From: Stappia indica
Lineage (GTDB): Bacteria > Pseudomonadota > Alphaproteobacteria > Rhizobiales > Stappiaceae
Direction: 5' to 3'
Length of the DNA: 64,000 nucleotides
NCBI RefSeq assembly: GCF_020177335.1
Contig: NZ_JAIVMG010000003.1
Location: 124,001 to 188,000 of the forward strand
Of the stretch, positions 37,473 to 46,905 are shown piece after piece. The translations under genes and the position numbers were made by a program. The notes beneath the pieces were generated by a model. That model had not been told where the DNA came from. It searched no databases and saw nothing but the letters and a program-made list of their open reading frames with translations. Numbering within the stretch: position 1 is the stretch's first letter; each line of letters starts with the position of its first letter.

Positions 37473-38944
37473 TCGCCGCTCTCCGATGCCTTGTCGCGGT
37501 CCTCCGCCTGGGCGGTCAGCATCCGCGTCACCGCCGCGACGATGTCGCCTTCGGCCACGGTTTCCTGCGCCGGACGGCTTTCGCGCCAGGTGACATTGTC
37601 GGTGATCTCGCCGGACAGCCGCTTGCCCTCGATCAGGTCCTTGATCTGCACCACGCCCTGTTCGCGCTCATCCGAGCCCTGTATGATCGCCAGCGGGCAG
37701 CCGCGCCGGTCGGCGTATTTGAGCTGGTTGCCGAACTTCTTCCAGTTGCCCTGGTACATTTCGGCGCGAATGCCGGCGGCGCGCAGGGTCTGGGTCATCT
37801 TCTGGTAGCGGCCGAGGGCCTCGGTCCCGCCGTCCATGACGGTGACGAGCACCGGCGCCAGCACTTCTTCGCGGCCCAGCTTGCCGAGGTTCTTCAGCGC
37901 GGTCATCAGCCGCGACACGCCGATGGAAAAGCCGGTGGCCGGCACGTCGCGGCCGGTGAAGCGCTTGACCAGCCCGTCATAGCGGCCACCGCCGCCGACC
38001 GAGCCGAACTGCACCACTTCGCCCTTTTCGTTGGTGACGGGGAACAGCAGCTCGGCCTCATAGACCGGGCCGGTGTAGTATTCGAGCCCGCGCACCACGG
38101 AAGGGTCGATCTTGATCCGGTCCGCGTCGTAGTCGCAGGCGGAGAAGATCTCCGCCATCTGGTCAAGTTCGGCCTGGCCCTCGGTGTCGAGCCGGGTCGT
38201 GCCCGCCATATAGCCGAGGATCAGGTCGATCGCTTCCCCATCCAGCTCCGCGCCCTTGGTGAAGTCGCCGCTTTCGTCCTTGCGGCCTTCGCCGAGCAGC
38301 AGGCGCACCCCATCGGGGCCGAACTTGTCGAGCTTGTCGATGGCCCTGAGCACGGTCAGCCGCCGTTCGGCATTCTCCTCGCCGCCCAGACCGATGGCCT
38401 CCATCACCCCGTCGAGCACCTTGCGGTTGTTGACGCGGATGACATAGGAGCCGCGGGGGATGCCGAGCGCTTCCATGGTGTCGGCCATCATCATGCACAT
38501 TTCCGCATCCGCCTGGACGCCGGGGGCGCCGATGGTGTCGGCGTCGAACTGCATGAACTGACGGAACCGGCCGGGGCCGGGCTTTTCGTTGCGGAACACC
38601 CAGCCGGCCCGGTAGGTGCGGTAGGGCAACTGGATTTCGTTGATGTTCTCCGCCACGTGCCGAGCCAGCGGTGCGGTCAGATCGTAGCGCAGGGACATCC
38701 ACTGCTCGTCGTCGTCCTGCACGGAGAACACGCCGGCATTGGGCCGGTCGGTGTCGGGCAGGAACTTGCCGAGGCAGTCGGTGTATTCGAAGGCTGGGGT
38801 TTCGACCGGATCGAAGCCATAATGCTCATAGACCGCCCGGATCTTCGCCAGCATCGCGTCGCTGGCGCGAATATCGGCGGCGGAGCGGTCGACAAAGCCG
38901 CGCGGCAGGCGGGCCTTGAGCTTGAACGTCTTGGGTTTGGCCAT
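37469..38944 (-). CDS. hisS: histidyl-tRNA synthetase
   Basis: This 491-residue class II synthetase charges tRNA-His. Motif 2 appears as [20 protein letters not shown], and the histidine loops as [18 protein letters not shown] and [16 protein letters not shown]-terminal anticodon-binding domain starts near residue 375 ([14 protein letters not shown]). It heads the operon with hisZ and hisG. The N-terminal [20 protein letters not shown] is typical of the alphaproteobacterial long form. Confidence 0.95.
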   Translation of the reverse strand: MAKPKTFKLKARLPRGFVDRSAADIRASDAMLAKIRAVYEHYGFDPVETPAFEYTDCLGKFLPDTDRPNAGVFSVQDDDEQWMSLRYDLTAPLARHVAENINEIQLPYRTYRAGWVFRNEKPGPGRFRQFMQFDADTIGAPGVQADAEMCMMMADTMEALGIPRGSYVIRVNNRKVLDGVMEAIGLGGEENAERRLTVLRAIDKLDKFGPDGVRLLLGEGRKDESGDFTKGAELDGEAIDLILGYMAGTTRLDTEGQAELDQMAEIFSACDYDADRIKIDPSVVRGLEYYTGPVYEAELLFPVTNEKGEVVQFGSVGGGGRYDGLVKRFTGRDVPATGFSIGVSRLMTALKNLGKLGREEVLAPVLVTVMDGGTEALGRYQKMTQTLRAAGIRAEMYQGNWKKFGNQLKYADRRGCPLAIIQGSDEREQGVVQIKDLIEGKRLSGEITDNVTWRESRPAQETVAEGDIVAAVTRMLTAQAEDRDKASESGE

Positions 38945-39164
38945 CGGATTTCCGGAAGATGCACGTTGCGCGAAAGAATTGCGGGACAGGCCGGTTTCCT
39001 AGACGAAACAGCCGTTAAGGGCAAGGCGGGGGCGGAACCTTGGGGCAGGGGCCTTCCCCCGCGACGCCTCGGCACTTGCAATGCGGGGCGTTCCGACTAT
39101 GGTCCGCCGCGTCTTCGCGGCCGCAGGATCCGCCGCCGCGATCTTAAGTTTTGCTGGAGACACC

Positions 39165-40358
39165 ATGCCGGGCGACGGCGCTTCACCCTCTGAACTGGCC
39201 GCATCCGTGGCTTCGCGAACCGCGCCGCTTGCCGCCGCGACACCGACCCCTGCGACCCTGGCCCCCGCGACCCTGTCCATTGTGCTGCCCACCTTCAACG
39301 AGCGCGACAACGTGCCGGTGCTGGTGGAGCGGCTCGACAAGGTGCTGGCCGGCGTGGCCTGGGAAGTGATCGTCGTCGACGACAATTCCCCCGACGGCAC
39401 GGCGGATGCGGCGCGGGCGCTGGCGGCGCGCGATCCGCGCGTGCGGGTCATCCGCCGGGTGGGGCGGCGCGGGCTCTCCGGTGCCTGCATCGAGGGCATG
39501 CTGGCGTCCTCCGCCGATTTCGTCGCGGTGATGGACGCCGATCTTCAGCATGATGAGACCCTGTTGCCGAAGATGCTGGCGACGCTCTCCGCCGACGAGG
39601 CGGATCTGGTGGTGGCCAGCCGCCATGTGGAAGGCGGTGCGGTGGGCAACGGGCTCTCCTCGGTGCGCGCCTCCGGGTCGGGTCTTGCCAATACGCTGGC
39701 GCGCCGGCTGTTGCGGGTGGAGCTGAGCGATCCGATGAGCGGGTTCTTCATGATCCGCCGGCGGGAAGTGGAGCGTCTGGCGCCGAGGTTGTCGGCGCAA
39801 GGGTTCAAGATCCTGCTCGATATCGCCGCCAGCGCCCGCGGCGAATTGCGCATCGCCGAACTTCCCTATGTGTTCCGCGAAAGGCTGCACGGGCAAAGCA
39901 AGCTCGACACCCTTGTCGCCCTCGATTTCCTGGGTCTGCTCTTGTCCAAGCTTGTCGGCGATTTCGTTTCCGTCCGCTTCCTGATGTTCATGATGGTCGG
40001 CGCCTCCGGTGTGGTGGTGCACATGCTGGCGCTGTTCGGCGGGCTGGAACTGCTCGGTCTTGAGTTCCAGAGCGCGCAGACGGCGGCGACCTTCGTGGCG
40101 ATGACCACGAATTTCTATCTCAACAACCGGCTGACCTACCGCGACCGGCGGCTGAAGGGCTGGCGCGCCCTGCGCGGGCTGCTCAGCTTCTATCTGGTGT
40201 GCAGCTTCGGCGTCATCGCCAATGTGGGCGTGGCGACGCTGGTCTATGAGGAAAACGCCGGACGGCTGATGACCGGCATTGCCGGCGCCGCCGGCGCGGT
40301 GATGGGCGCGGTCTGGAACTATGCCGCCAGCTCCGTGCTGACCTGGCGCAAGGCCTGA
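39165..40358 (+). CDS. GT2 polyprenol-phosphate glycosyltransferase fused to GtrA domain
   Basis: This 397-residue protein has an N-terminal family-2 glycosyltransferase domain of the dolichol-phosphate-mannose-synthase type (SIVLPTFNERDNVPVLVERL, VVDDNSPDGTAD, AVMDADLQHDE). From about residue 270 it has a four-helix GtrA-like membrane domain (FLMFMMVGASGVVVHMLALF, NFYLNNRLTYRDR). It probably makes or flips a lipid-linked sugar used by the GT39 enzyme encoded 4 nt downstream. The ATG at 39165 follows TGGAGA. Confidence 0.92.
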   Translation: MPGDGASPSELAASVASRTAPLAAATPTPATLAPATLSIVLPTFNERDNVPVLVERLDKVLAGVAWEVIVVDDNSPDGTADAARALAARDPRVRVIRRVGRRGLSGACIEGMLASSADFVAVMDADLQHDETLLPKMLATLSADEADLVVASRHVEGGAVGNGLSSVRASGSGLANTLARRLLRVELSDPMSGFFMIRRREVERLAPRLSAQGFKILLDIAASARGELRIAELPYVFRERLHGQSKLDTLVALDFLGLLLSKLVGDFVSVRFLMFMMVGASGVVVHMLALFGGLELLGLEFQSAQTAATFVAMTTNFYLNNRLTYRDRRLKGWRALRGLLSFYLVCSFGVIANVGVATLVYEENAGRLMTGIAGAAGAVMGAVWNYAASSVLTWRKA

Positions 40359-40362
40359 GCCG

Positions 40363-41910
40363 ATGACGGGCGCGCGCATGCCGGGCCGGAACGGTGAAGC
40401 ACGAGGCGGCGCGGCGGAAGGCGTGGACGTGCCGCGCTGGCTGAGGCCGGGGCTGCTCGTCGCGCTGGTTGTCGTCCTGACGCTGTTGCGGCTTGTCGTC
40501 GCCGCCTCCTCCGGTCTCGCCGAGGACGAGGCCTATTACCGGCTCTGGGGCCTTCATCCGGCCGCAGGCTACTATGATCACCCGCCGATGATCGGCTGGT
40601 GGATCTGGCTCGGCCAATGGCTTGCCGGCGACACCGCCCTTGGCATCCGCATCATCGGCGTCTTGTCCGGTGCGCTCGGCTCGCTGGCCCTGTGGCGCAC
40701 GGCGGCGCTTTTGTTCGGCCGCACCACCGCCGGCTGGACCGTGGTCCTGTTCAACACAACGCTTCTGATCGGCATCGGCAGCCTGATTGCCACGCCCGAT
40801 GCGCCCTCGGTGCTGTTCTGGGGCCTGACCATCTGGGCGCTGGCGGAACTGACCAAGGGCGGCAACGCCAATTGGTGGCTGGCGGTCGGCCTTTTCGCCG
40901 GCCTCGGCCTTGCCTCCAAATATTCAGTGCTGTTTCTCGGCGCGGGCATCGTTCTCTGGCTGCTCTTGGTGCCCGATGCGCGTCGCTGGTGGCGGTCCTG
41001 GCAGCTCTGGGCCGGCGGGGCGCTGGCGCTGTTGATCGTGCTGCCGGTGGTGCTGTGGAACGCCGATCACCAATGGGCCTCCTTCATCAAGCAGTTCGGC
41101 CGGGCCGTGCCCCATGGCTGGACGCTGAAATACCTGCTGGAGTTCATCGGCGCGCTGGCCGGGCTGCTCAACCCGCTGATCGCGGTGCTGGCGGTGATTG
41201 GCGCGGGGCGGATGATCCTTGGCACCATCAAGGGGGAGGCGGCGGCCGGGTTGCTGATCTGGACCAGCCTGCCGTTCCTTGCCTATCTCGTCTTCCATAG
41301 CTTCCATGCCCGCGTGCAGGGCAACTGGCCGGCGCCGCTGTTCCCGGCGCTGGTGATGATGGCGGCACTGGTCGCGAGCGCACCGCCGCAGCGCCTTGCC
41401 CGGCTGTGGCGCGGCTGTGCCCTCGTTGCCGTGCCGCTTGGCCTTGCGGTGTCGCTGCTGGTCTATGTGCATGCGGTGAGTCCGCTGACCGGCGCGCTGG
41501 CGCGCAAGGACCCAACCTTCCAGACCCGTGGCTGGCCGGAAATCGGCGCGGCGCTGACCGATCTGGCGAGGCACCACGACGCGCGCTGGATCGCCACGCA
41601 GGCCTATGGCCTCAACGGGCAACTTGCCTTCACCCTGCGCGGTGTCTTGCCGGTGGAGCAGGTCACCGAGCGGATCCGTTACGTGATGCAGCCGGACCTG
41701 GCCTCCGAAACGGCCCGGCAGCCGGCGCTGTTCGTCGCCGAGGCACGGCGCGATCCGGGGGCGGAGGCGCTCGCAGCGCGCTTTGGTAAGGTCGAGCGTG
41801 TGGCCGAGCTGGTCCGCTCCGTTGCCGGCGTGCCGCTGGAAACGCTGGTGGTCTACCGTGTGGCCGAGCCGTCGGGCGATCCGCGCGACCCGGTTTACCC
41901 TTTACCCTGA
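40363..41910 (+). CDS. ArnT/PMT-like GT39 membrane glycosyltransferase
   Basis: This 515-residue multi-span membrane protein has the GT39/GT83 periplasmic-loop pattern (SGLAEDEAYYRLWGLHPAAG then YYDHPPMIGWW), where the DE pair is catalytic in relatives. It also has the GLASKYSVLF stretch typical of bacterial homologues. It transfers a sugar from a polyprenyl-phosphate donor to a periplasmic acceptor (lipid, glycan or protein). It is cotranscribed with the GT2-GtrA gene. Confidence 0.91.
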   Translation: MTGARMPGRNGEARGGAAEGVDVPRWLRPGLLVALVVVLTLLRLVVAASSGLAEDEAYYRLWGLHPAAGYYDHPPMIGWWIWLGQWLAGDTALGIRIIGVLSGALGSLALWRTAALLFGRTTAGWTVVLFNTTLLIGIGSLIATPDAPSVLFWGLTIWALAELTKGGNANWWLAVGLFAGLGLASKYSVLFLGAGIVLWLLLVPDARRWWRSWQLWAGGALALLIVLPVVLWNADHQWASFIKQFGRAVPHGWTLKYLLEFIGALAGLLNPLIAVLAVIGAGRMILGTIKGEAAAGLLIWTSLPFLAYLVFHSFHARVQGNWPAPLFPALVMMAALVASAPPQRLARLWRGCALVAVPLGLAVSLLVYVHAVSPLTGALARKDPTFQTRGWPEIGAALTDLARHHDARWIATQAYGLNGQLAFTLRGVLPVEQVTERIRYVMQPDLASETARQPALFVAEARRDPGAEALAARFGKVERVAELVRSVAGVPLETLVVYRVAEPSGDPRDPVYPLP

Positions 41911-42005
41911 TTGAGGCCTGACAGGGCGTGACCGTCTGGTTGAACCGGGTATAAAGAGGAGCCGATTGTTTCCGTTCCGCCCGCTTCGCCCTGAAAGACC
42001 TTTCG

Positions 42006-42794
42006 ATGCGACGTATCCTGCTGACTGCGCCGGACTATGGGCTTGCCTTCGGCGTTGACCGCGCGCAGCGCGAGCTGGTTGCCGCCGGGCTTTTGTCCGC
42101 CGTCGGCTGCATGGTGGTGTCCGATCTGTGGACCCGCGAATACCTGCCCTTGCGCGACACGGTCGATGCCGCGCGCCATGAAACGCTTGTCGGCCTGACG
42201 GTGACCCTGTGCGGGCCACATATGCCCCTGTCGGAAGCGGCACAAGAGCAGTTCGGCGACACCTTTCCCGGTCCGTTCTGGTGGCGCTGGCGCAGCGCGC
42301 TGCGGCTCTTGCCCGAGGAGGTTCTGGCGGCGGAGGTCGATGCCCAGTTTCACCGTTTCGAGGACTACTATCAGCGCCCGGCGGATTTCGTGCATGTGGC
42401 CGATGACCTGATGGCGGTGCCGCGCCTGGCCCGGGTGGTGCTGCGCCAGGCCAGCCAGCGCGCCGTGCCGCCGCAGGTGATCGCCCCGGACAAGGGACGC
42501 AGGGGCTTGCGGGCCGTGCGCCGCGCGGCCAAAGCGCTTGGTCTGGAGATGCGTTCGCGCGGACCGGGCTTTCCCTTTCCCGCCCATGTAGCCGATTTGC
42601 GGGCGCATGTCTGGCGCGGGCTGAACGGCGTGCCGGACGGGGCGGCGGTGATGTGCCAGCCGGGGGAGGCCGATGATCGCTTGCGCCGCAGCGAGCCGCC
42701 GGTGGCCCAGGAAGCGCGGGCGGAGCTGTTCGGTTTCCTGAAGAGCGAGGAGTTCTTGCTGCTTCTGGTGGAAAAGGACATCTTTCTGTACTGA
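42006..42794 (+). CDS. YdjC/ChbG-like deacetylase homologue, metal site degenerate
   Basis: This 262-residue protein aligns by eye with YdjC-family carbohydrate deacetylases, often found beside GT2/GT39 genes. The expected metal and catalytic motifs are altered. The usual NADDFGL is LTAPDYGL (residues 6-13), GLHLTL is GLTVTL (63-68), and the HxDxHxHVH loop is ADFVHVADDLM (126-136). At least two His ligands are therefore missing, and it may be inactive or have changed function. It lies 95 nt after the GT39 gene and is followed by a very strong hairpin. Confidence 0.75.
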   Translation: MRRILLTAPDYGLAFGVDRAQRELVAAGLLSAVGCMVVSDLWTREYLPLRDTVDAARHETLVGLTVTLCGPHMPLSEAAQEQFGDTFPGPFWWRWRSALRLLPEEVLAAEVDAQFHRFEDYYQRPADFVHVADDLMAVPRLARVVLRQASQRAVPPQVIAPDKGRRGLRAVRRAAKALGLEMRSRGPGFPFPAHVADLRAHVWRGLNGVPDGAAVMCQPGEADDRLRRSEPPVAQEARAELFGFLKSEEFLLLLVEKDIFLY

Positions 42795-42815
42795 CGGCAT
42801 GACCATAAGGGGCGC

Positions 42816-42867
42816 GCCCATACGAAAACGGCTCCCCGCGGGGATGGGGAGCCGTTTTCGTATGGGC
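42816..42867. terminator. 22-bp perfect hairpin after the glycan module
   Basis: The left arm (42816-42837, starting GCCCATACGAAAACGG) pairs without mismatch with the right arm (42846-42867, ending GTTTTCGTATGGGC) around an 8-nt loop. The inner 9-bp GGCTCCCCG-rich part flanked by AAAA/TTTT resembles a bidirectional terminator; the extra outer 8 bp are unusual. It starts 22 nt after the YdjC-like stop. Confidence 0.75.
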
Positions 42868-42934
42868 CGGTCGCGAGGTCAGGAAAGCGACCGGCTGTTG
42901 TCCTAAGATATAGGGAGCTTCCGGCCGGACAACA

Positions 42935-42948
42935 GTGATGGGCATCAC
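42935..42948. promoter_or_regulatory. candidate Crp/Fnr-type operator
   Basis: GTGAT-GGGC-ATCAC is a perfect 5+4+5 palindrome with the spacing of Crp/Fnr boxes (compare TGTGA-N6-TCACA). It lies about 150 nt upstream of the Crp-family gene at 43095 and could mediate autoregulation. The rest of the 300-nt gene-free stretch 42795-43094 holds only the hairpin at 42816-42867. Confidence 0.5.
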
Positions 42949-43094
42949 ACAATCCGTTTTGTCGGAACGGAAACGACACTAAGCTGTTCCGGCTCCCGCC
43001 CAGGTGGCAGGGCAGGGGCACGCGCGGCAGGCATGCTGGAGGGGCAGGGCCGGGGCGCCGCGTGAGGGCGGGCAAATAAGTGGGGCAGAGTACA

Positions 43095-43784
43095 ATGGTT
43101 GAGCTGCAAAGGTTTCTGGAGAACAGCTTCTCGCTGGAGGGGCTGTCTGGCGATCTGGCGTCCGGGCTGGCGGCGCTGGCGCGGCCCATGTCGGTCAAGC
43201 CCGGGGCGATCCTGTTTGAATCCGGCGATCCGGGCAACGGCTGCTACGCCATTCTGGAAGGCTCGCTCAAGGTCTCGATCGTCAGCGTCGAGGGCGACGA
43301 GCAGTTTCTCGCGGTGATGGGGCCGGGCAGCATCGTCGGCGAATTGGCTCTTCTGGATGGGCGGGCGCGCTCGGCCAATGTCACGGCGCTGAAGGCCTCG
43401 CGCCTCGCCTTCATCGACAAACACGCTTTCGAGCGCTTCGCCGATGCCAACCCGGCAGTCTACCGCCATATGCTGTCGATTGTCGGCAAGCGGTTGCGCC
43501 AGGCCAATGACGTGCTTGCCGCGCGCTCCTTTCTGCCGCTTCCCGGACGGGTGGCCCAGACCTTGTTGCAACTGGCCGAGACCTTCGGCAAGCCGGTGGA
43601 GAAAGACCGGATCCTCATTCACTACAAGCTTTCGCAATCGGACATCGCAAATATGGCCGGCGCGGCGCGGGAAAACGTCAGCCGGGTGCTGAATGACTGG
43701 AAACGGGCGGGAACCATCAGCCGGATTTCTGGATATTACTGCCTGGAGAAGCCGGATCTTCTGAAACAGGCCTCGGTGCTCTAG
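43095..43784 (+). CDS. Crp/Fnr-family transcriptional regulator
   Basis: This 229-residue regulator has an N-terminal cyclic-nucleotide-binding-type barrel (GAILFESGDPGNGCYAILEG, GPGSIVGELALLDGRARSAN). The C-terminal winged helix contains YKLSQSDIANMAGAARENVS, with an Arg-Glu-Asn recognition pattern. The N-terminal cysteine cluster of Fnr is absent, so Crp-like nucleotide sensing is more likely than oxygen sensing. ATG 43095 is chosen; GTG 43080 would add five residues. It is monocistronic, facing the chemoreceptor gene. Confidence 0.9.
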   Translation: MVELQRFLENSFSLEGLSGDLASGLAALARPMSVKPGAILFESGDPGNGCYAILEGSLKVSIVSVEGDEQFLAVMGPGSIVGELALLDGRARSANVTALKASRLAFIDKHAFERFADANPAVYRHMLSIVGKRLRQANDVLAARSFLPLPGRVAQTLLQLAETFGKPVEKDRILIHYKLSQSDIANMAGAARENVSRVLNDWKRAGTISRISGYYCLEKPDLLKQASVL

Positions 43785-43953
43785 CGGTCTGCCTCGTTGG
43801 CGAGGTATCCCCCTAAACCGCCGTTTCCGCGACGTCGATGGGCGGGAAAAGGCGCTCTGCGTCAGCGGGCTCCTGTGGCGTGTAGTGATTTTATTGTGCA
43901 TCCGGAAATAGAAAATAGTCAGAAATCGCAGTGAGTTAAGCCGCCGGTAACGC

Positions 43954-43977
43954 GGTTGATCGTAGCAAGGATCAACC
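43954..43977. promoter_or_regulatory. inverted repeat upstream of the chemoreceptor gene
   Basis: GGTTGATC (43954-43961) and GATCAACC (43970-43977) form a perfect 8-bp inverted repeat with an 8-nt spacer, 36 nt before the chemoreceptor start. It could be an operator or a leader hairpin. Confidence 0.45.
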
Positions 43978-44013
43978 AGAGGGTGCCGATGGGCCAAACG
44001 CGGAGTTCGCGAG

Positions 44014-46068
44014 ATGCGGTTTTCTGATCTTTCCATTCGCAACAAGCTTCTTCTCAGTGCCGGCGCACTGTTTTTTGTGTCGCTGCTTGGCGTGAGCCTG
44101 ACCGGATCGGTGGTGATGACCTCCGCGACCCGGGATCTGGCGCATGAGGAAGCCCGCGCCCTGCTTGAGGCCTATGCGGAAGACGTATCCGGCTCGGTCA
44201 TTGAGCCGGTGACCGTTGCCAAGACCGCCGCCGCGACCGTGGAAGGGCTCCTCCAGGGCGGCATGCGCGACCGCGACCGGCTCGGGGATCTGATGATCCG
44301 CACCGTGGAAGCCAATCCGGAGCTGGTCGGCATGACGCTGGCCTTCGAGCCGAATGCGCTCGATGGCAAGGACGCCGAGTTCACTTCGCACAAGTATTCC
44401 GACGCAAACGGTCGCTTCGTCCCCTATTTCTTCTACGGCCCTGACCGCAAGGTGAAGGTCGAGCAGCTGGTGATGACCAAGGAAGCGGGCACCGAGGGCT
44501 GGTATGATGCGCCGGTGCGCAACAACCGCCCGTCGATCACCCCTCCCTACACCTACCCGCTGAACGGCAAGGACATCCTGATGACCACGGTCAGCTGGGT
44601 GCTGCGTGATGGCGGCAAGCCGATCGGTATCGTCACCTCGGACATGGCGCTGACCGACATCGTCGAGCGGATGTCCGCGCATACCCCGTTTGGCGCCGGC
44701 CGGGTTCGGCTCGTGGGCGGCGACAACCTGTGGGTCTCGACCGACGATGCGGACCAGCTGGGCAAGCCGGTCGCCGACGCTGGCGTGCTGGAGCTGATCC
44801 GCCAGGCGGAAAGCGCTGGCTATGGCGAGACCATCGATGACCGGTTCCAGGCGGCCGTGCCGGTTGCCTTCCCCGGGGTGGAGAACAAGTGGTACGTCAC
44901 CGTCGACATTCCCTATGACGTGATGATGGCCGGTGCCATCAGCGCGCGCAACACCATGCTGGCGATCTCCGGCGGCTTGCTGGTGCTGGTGCTGGTCTTT
45001 GTCTGGTTCGGCGCCGGTGCCGTTGCCCGTCCGGTGGTGCGGCTCACCGAGGTGATGCGGCGTCTGGCCGATGGCGATACCTCGGTCGACACCTCGATCG
45101 GGGCGCGCAAGGACGAGATCGGCGACATGGCCGTCGCGGTCGAGACCTTCCGCGAGAATGCCATCGAGCGCCAGCGTCTCGAAGCGGCGCAAGGCGAGGA
45201 GACCAGCGCGCGGATTGCCCGCCAGGCCCGCACCGAGGCGCTGATCACCGACTTCCGCAGCCGGGTGCAGGAGCTGATCGGCACCGTCAGCCAGACCGCC
45301 AGCGGCCTTGGCGAAACGGCGCGCGAGCTGACCGAGACCGCCCGCGACAATGCCGACCGCTCGGCCGCGACCTCGCAGGCCAGCTCCGAGGCGACCGACA
45401 ACGTGCAGACCGTCGCCAGCGCGGCGGAGGAACTGACCGCCTCCATCGCCGAGATTTCCCGTCAGGTGGGTCAGACCACCCAGGTGGTCGATCAGGCGAC
45501 GCAAGGCACCCACGCGACCAACGAGAAGGTCGCCAGCCTTGCCCAGGCGGCCAACAAGATCGGCGAGGTGGTCAGCCTCATTCAGGCGATTGCCGAACAG
45601 ACCAACTTGCTTGCCCTCAATGCCACCATCGAGGCGGCGCGGGCCGGTGAAGCCGGGCGCGGGTTCGCCGTCGTCGCGGCGGAGGTGAAGGAACTGGCGA
45701 CCCAGACCTCCAAGGCGACGGAAGAGATCGGCGCGCAAATCTCCTCGATCCAGGGGTCGACCGGCGAAGCCGTGGCGGCGATTGGCGAGATCGCGCAGAT
45801 CATGCAGGAGGTCAACGGCTACACTGCCTCGATCGCCAGCGCGGTGGAGCAGCAGGGCGCAGCGACGAGCGACATCTCCCGCAGCGTGCAGCAGGCGGCG
45901 CAGGGGACCGGCGCGGTGACCCGCAACATGGACGAACTCGCCCGGGCGGTGGAAAGCACCAGCATGGCGGCGGAAAACGTCCTGTCGGCCTCCGGCGCGA
46001 TGAGCGACAACACCGATGCCCTGCGCGGCGAGATCGACCGCTTCCTGCAGGATGTGGCCGCCGCCTGA
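44014..46068 (+). CDS. methyl-accepting chemotaxis protein with double-Cache sensor
   Basis: This 684-residue transmembrane receptor has TM1 at about residues 12-34. A periplasmic dCache-type sensor follows to about residue 310; its ligand strand region reads [22 protein letters not shown]2 is about 313-338, followed by HAMP ([17 protein letters not shown]). The cytoplasmic signalling hairpin has its tip at [20 protein letters not shown] near residue 528. The canonical Arg just before WY of amino-acid-binding Cache domains is not in its usual place, so the ligand is unclear. It is followed by a terminator. Confidence 0.94.
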   Translation: MRFSDLSIRNKLLLSAGALFFVSLLGVSLTGSVVMTSATRDLAHEEARALLEAYAEDVSGSVIEPVTVAKTAAATVEGLLQGGMRDRDRLGDLMIRTVEANPELVGMTLAFEPNALDGKDAEFTSHKYSDANGRFVPYFFYGPDRKVKVEQLVMTKEAGTEGWYDAPVRNNRPSITPPYTYPLNGKDILMTTVSWVLRDGGKPIGIVTSDMALTDIVERMSAHTPFGAGRVRLVGGDNLWVSTDDADQLGKPVADAGVLELIRQAESAGYGETIDDRFQAAVPVAFPGVENKWYVTVDIPYDVMMAGAISARNTMLAISGGLLVLVLVFVWFGAGAVARPVVRLTEVMRRLADGDTSVDTSIGARKDEIGDMAVAVETFRENAIERQRLEAAQGEETSARIARQARTEALITDFRSRVQELIGTVSQTASGLGETARELTETARDNADRSAATSQASSEATDNVQTVASAAEELTASIAEISRQVGQTTQVVDQATQGTHATNEKVASLAQAANKIGEVVSLIQAIAEQTNLLALNATIEAARAGEAGRGFAVVAAEVKELATQTSKATEEIGAQISSIQGSTGEAVAAIGEIAQIMQEVNGYTASIASAVEQQGAATSDISRSVQQAAQGTGAVTRNMDELARAVESTSMAAENVLSASGAMSDNTDALRGEIDRFLQDVAAA

Positions 46069-46099
46069 CCGGCGCGGATCACAGGACAGAAACGAAAAG

Positions 46100-46126
46100 A
46101 CGGCGGGGCAACACCCCGCCGTTTTT
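46100..46126 (+). terminator. intrinsic terminator of the chemoreceptor gene
   Basis: CGGCGGGG (46101-46108) pairs with CCCCGCCG (46114-46121) around loop CAACA and is followed by TTTTT (46122-46126). It lies 32 nt after the chemoreceptor stop. Confidence 0.9.
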
Positions 46127-46137
46127 GCATCTCGCGG

Positions 46138-46173
46138 GCCTCATCCCGGCCCCCGCGCCGGGATCGGCGAGGC
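46138..46173. repeat. single palindromic unit of the REP-like family
   Basis: GCCTC-A-TCCCGGC (46144-46150) with GCCGGGA (46157-46163) and outer GAGGC forms a hairpin with the same core as the right half of the 25987-26119 element. It sits just before the second full pair. Confidence 0.65.
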
Positions 46174-46214
46174 ACGGGCTTTCGGTTCCGGGTTCAATCC
46201 ACGCGCTGGCTTTT

Positions 46215-46347
46215 CGGCTCTCCGATCCCGGATCTTCGCTGACGCTCCGTCCGGGAGGACGCGGAGCGTGGGGAGGTGTCGGAGGTAGAGCAACGGTTGC
46301 CCAATCTCTTGGCGTCCTCCCGGCCCCCGCGCCGGGATCGGCGGGCC
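46215..46347. repeat. paired inverted palindromic element (REP/BIME-like), copy B
   Basis: The left unit (46215-46262) has stem TCCCGG (46226-46231)/CCGGGA (46251-46256) and ends GACGC. The right unit (46311-46347) starts GGCGTC and has stem TCCCGGC (46318-46324)/GCCGGGA (46331-46337). The halves are 48 nt apart, exactly as in copy A at 25987-26119. It ends 15 nt before the NsrR-like gene stop. Confidence 0.75.
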
Positions 46348-46361
46348 ACCGGAGGAGCGGG

Positions 46362-46796
46362 CTACGGCGCCAGCCGTTCGAGCGAGCGGGCCGGCTGGGT
46401 GCCTTTCAGAAGATCCTCCAGCGTCCAGCGATCGAGGCTGTCCAGAAACGCCTCCGCCGCCTCGGCCATCGCCCCTTTGAGGGCGCAGAGCGGCAGGAAG
46501 GAGCAGGCGCAGGGCCCCTCGCGCAGGCACGCGACCACCGCCAGATCCTGCTCCATCAGCCGCACCACCGCGCCGGCACGGATCTCCGACGGCGGGCGCA
46601 ACAGGCGCACGCCGCCGCCGCGCCCGCGGGTGGTCTCCACCAGACCGGCCTGCGCCAGCCGGGCGACGAGCTTCATCACATGGGACTTCGCCAGCCCGAG
46701 GGTGCGGCTGAGCGTGTCGATGGTCTGCGGCTCATCGACCTGCCCCAGCCGCATCAGGATACGCAAGGCGAAATCGCTTGCCTGGTTCAGTCGCAT
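46362..46796 (-). CDS. nsrR: Rrf2-family regulator, probable NsrR (nitric oxide sensor)
   Basis: This 144-residue Rrf2 protein has an N-terminal winged helix (MRLNQASDFALRILMRLGQV, LGLAKSHVMKLVARLAQAGL, GRGGGVRL). Its Fe-S cysteine cluster is Cys90, Cys96, Cys98 and Cys104 in ACLREGPCACSFLPLCALKG, close to the CxxxGxC...CxLKG spacing of NsrR. The start at 46796 places the conserved MRL at the N-terminus. It is divergent from a truncated-haemoglobin operon, a typical NsrR target, with two NsrR-like palindromes between. The assignment is probable, not proven. Confidence 0.85.
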   Translation of the reverse strand: MRLNQASDFALRILMRLGQVDEPQTIDTLSRTLGLAKSHVMKLVARLAQAGLVETTRGRGGGVRLLRPPSEIRAGAVVRLMEQDLAVVACLREGPCACSFLPLCALKGAMAEAAEAFLDSLDRWTLEDLLKGTQPARSLERLAP

Positions 46797-46807
46797 GGGA
46801 CCCTCAA

Positions 46808-46826
46808 AACATTCATTTAATATGTT
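46808..46826. promoter_or_regulatory. candidate NsrR box 1
   Basis: AACATTCATTTAATATGTT is a 19-bp imperfect palindrome with AACAT/ATGTT ends and an ATTCATTT core, resembling the NsrR pattern AAGATGCATTT-AAATGCATCTT. It lies just upstream of nsrR. Confidence 0.5.
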
Positions 46827-46854
46827 GCTTTTACCGCGCGAGCATGGCAAATAA

Positions 46855-46877
46855 AAGATGCGCATGAAATGAATGAT
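46855..46877. promoter_or_regulatory. candidate NsrR box 2
   Basis: AAGATGCGCATGAAATGAATGAT begins with the exact NsrR half-site AAGATGC and continues into AAATGAAT. It covers the potential ATG at 46873, which argues that globin translation starts further downstream at 46906. Confidence 0.55.
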
Positions 46878-46905
46878 AGAGAAAGCCGAGACAGGCGGGG
46901 TGGCG

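Noticed and set aside
43956..43975. Possible Fnr box TTGAT...ATCAA before the chemoreceptor gene
   Set aside because: The half-sites are 10 nt apart, not 4, so it does not fit Fnr or Crp spacing; recorded only as an inverted repeat.
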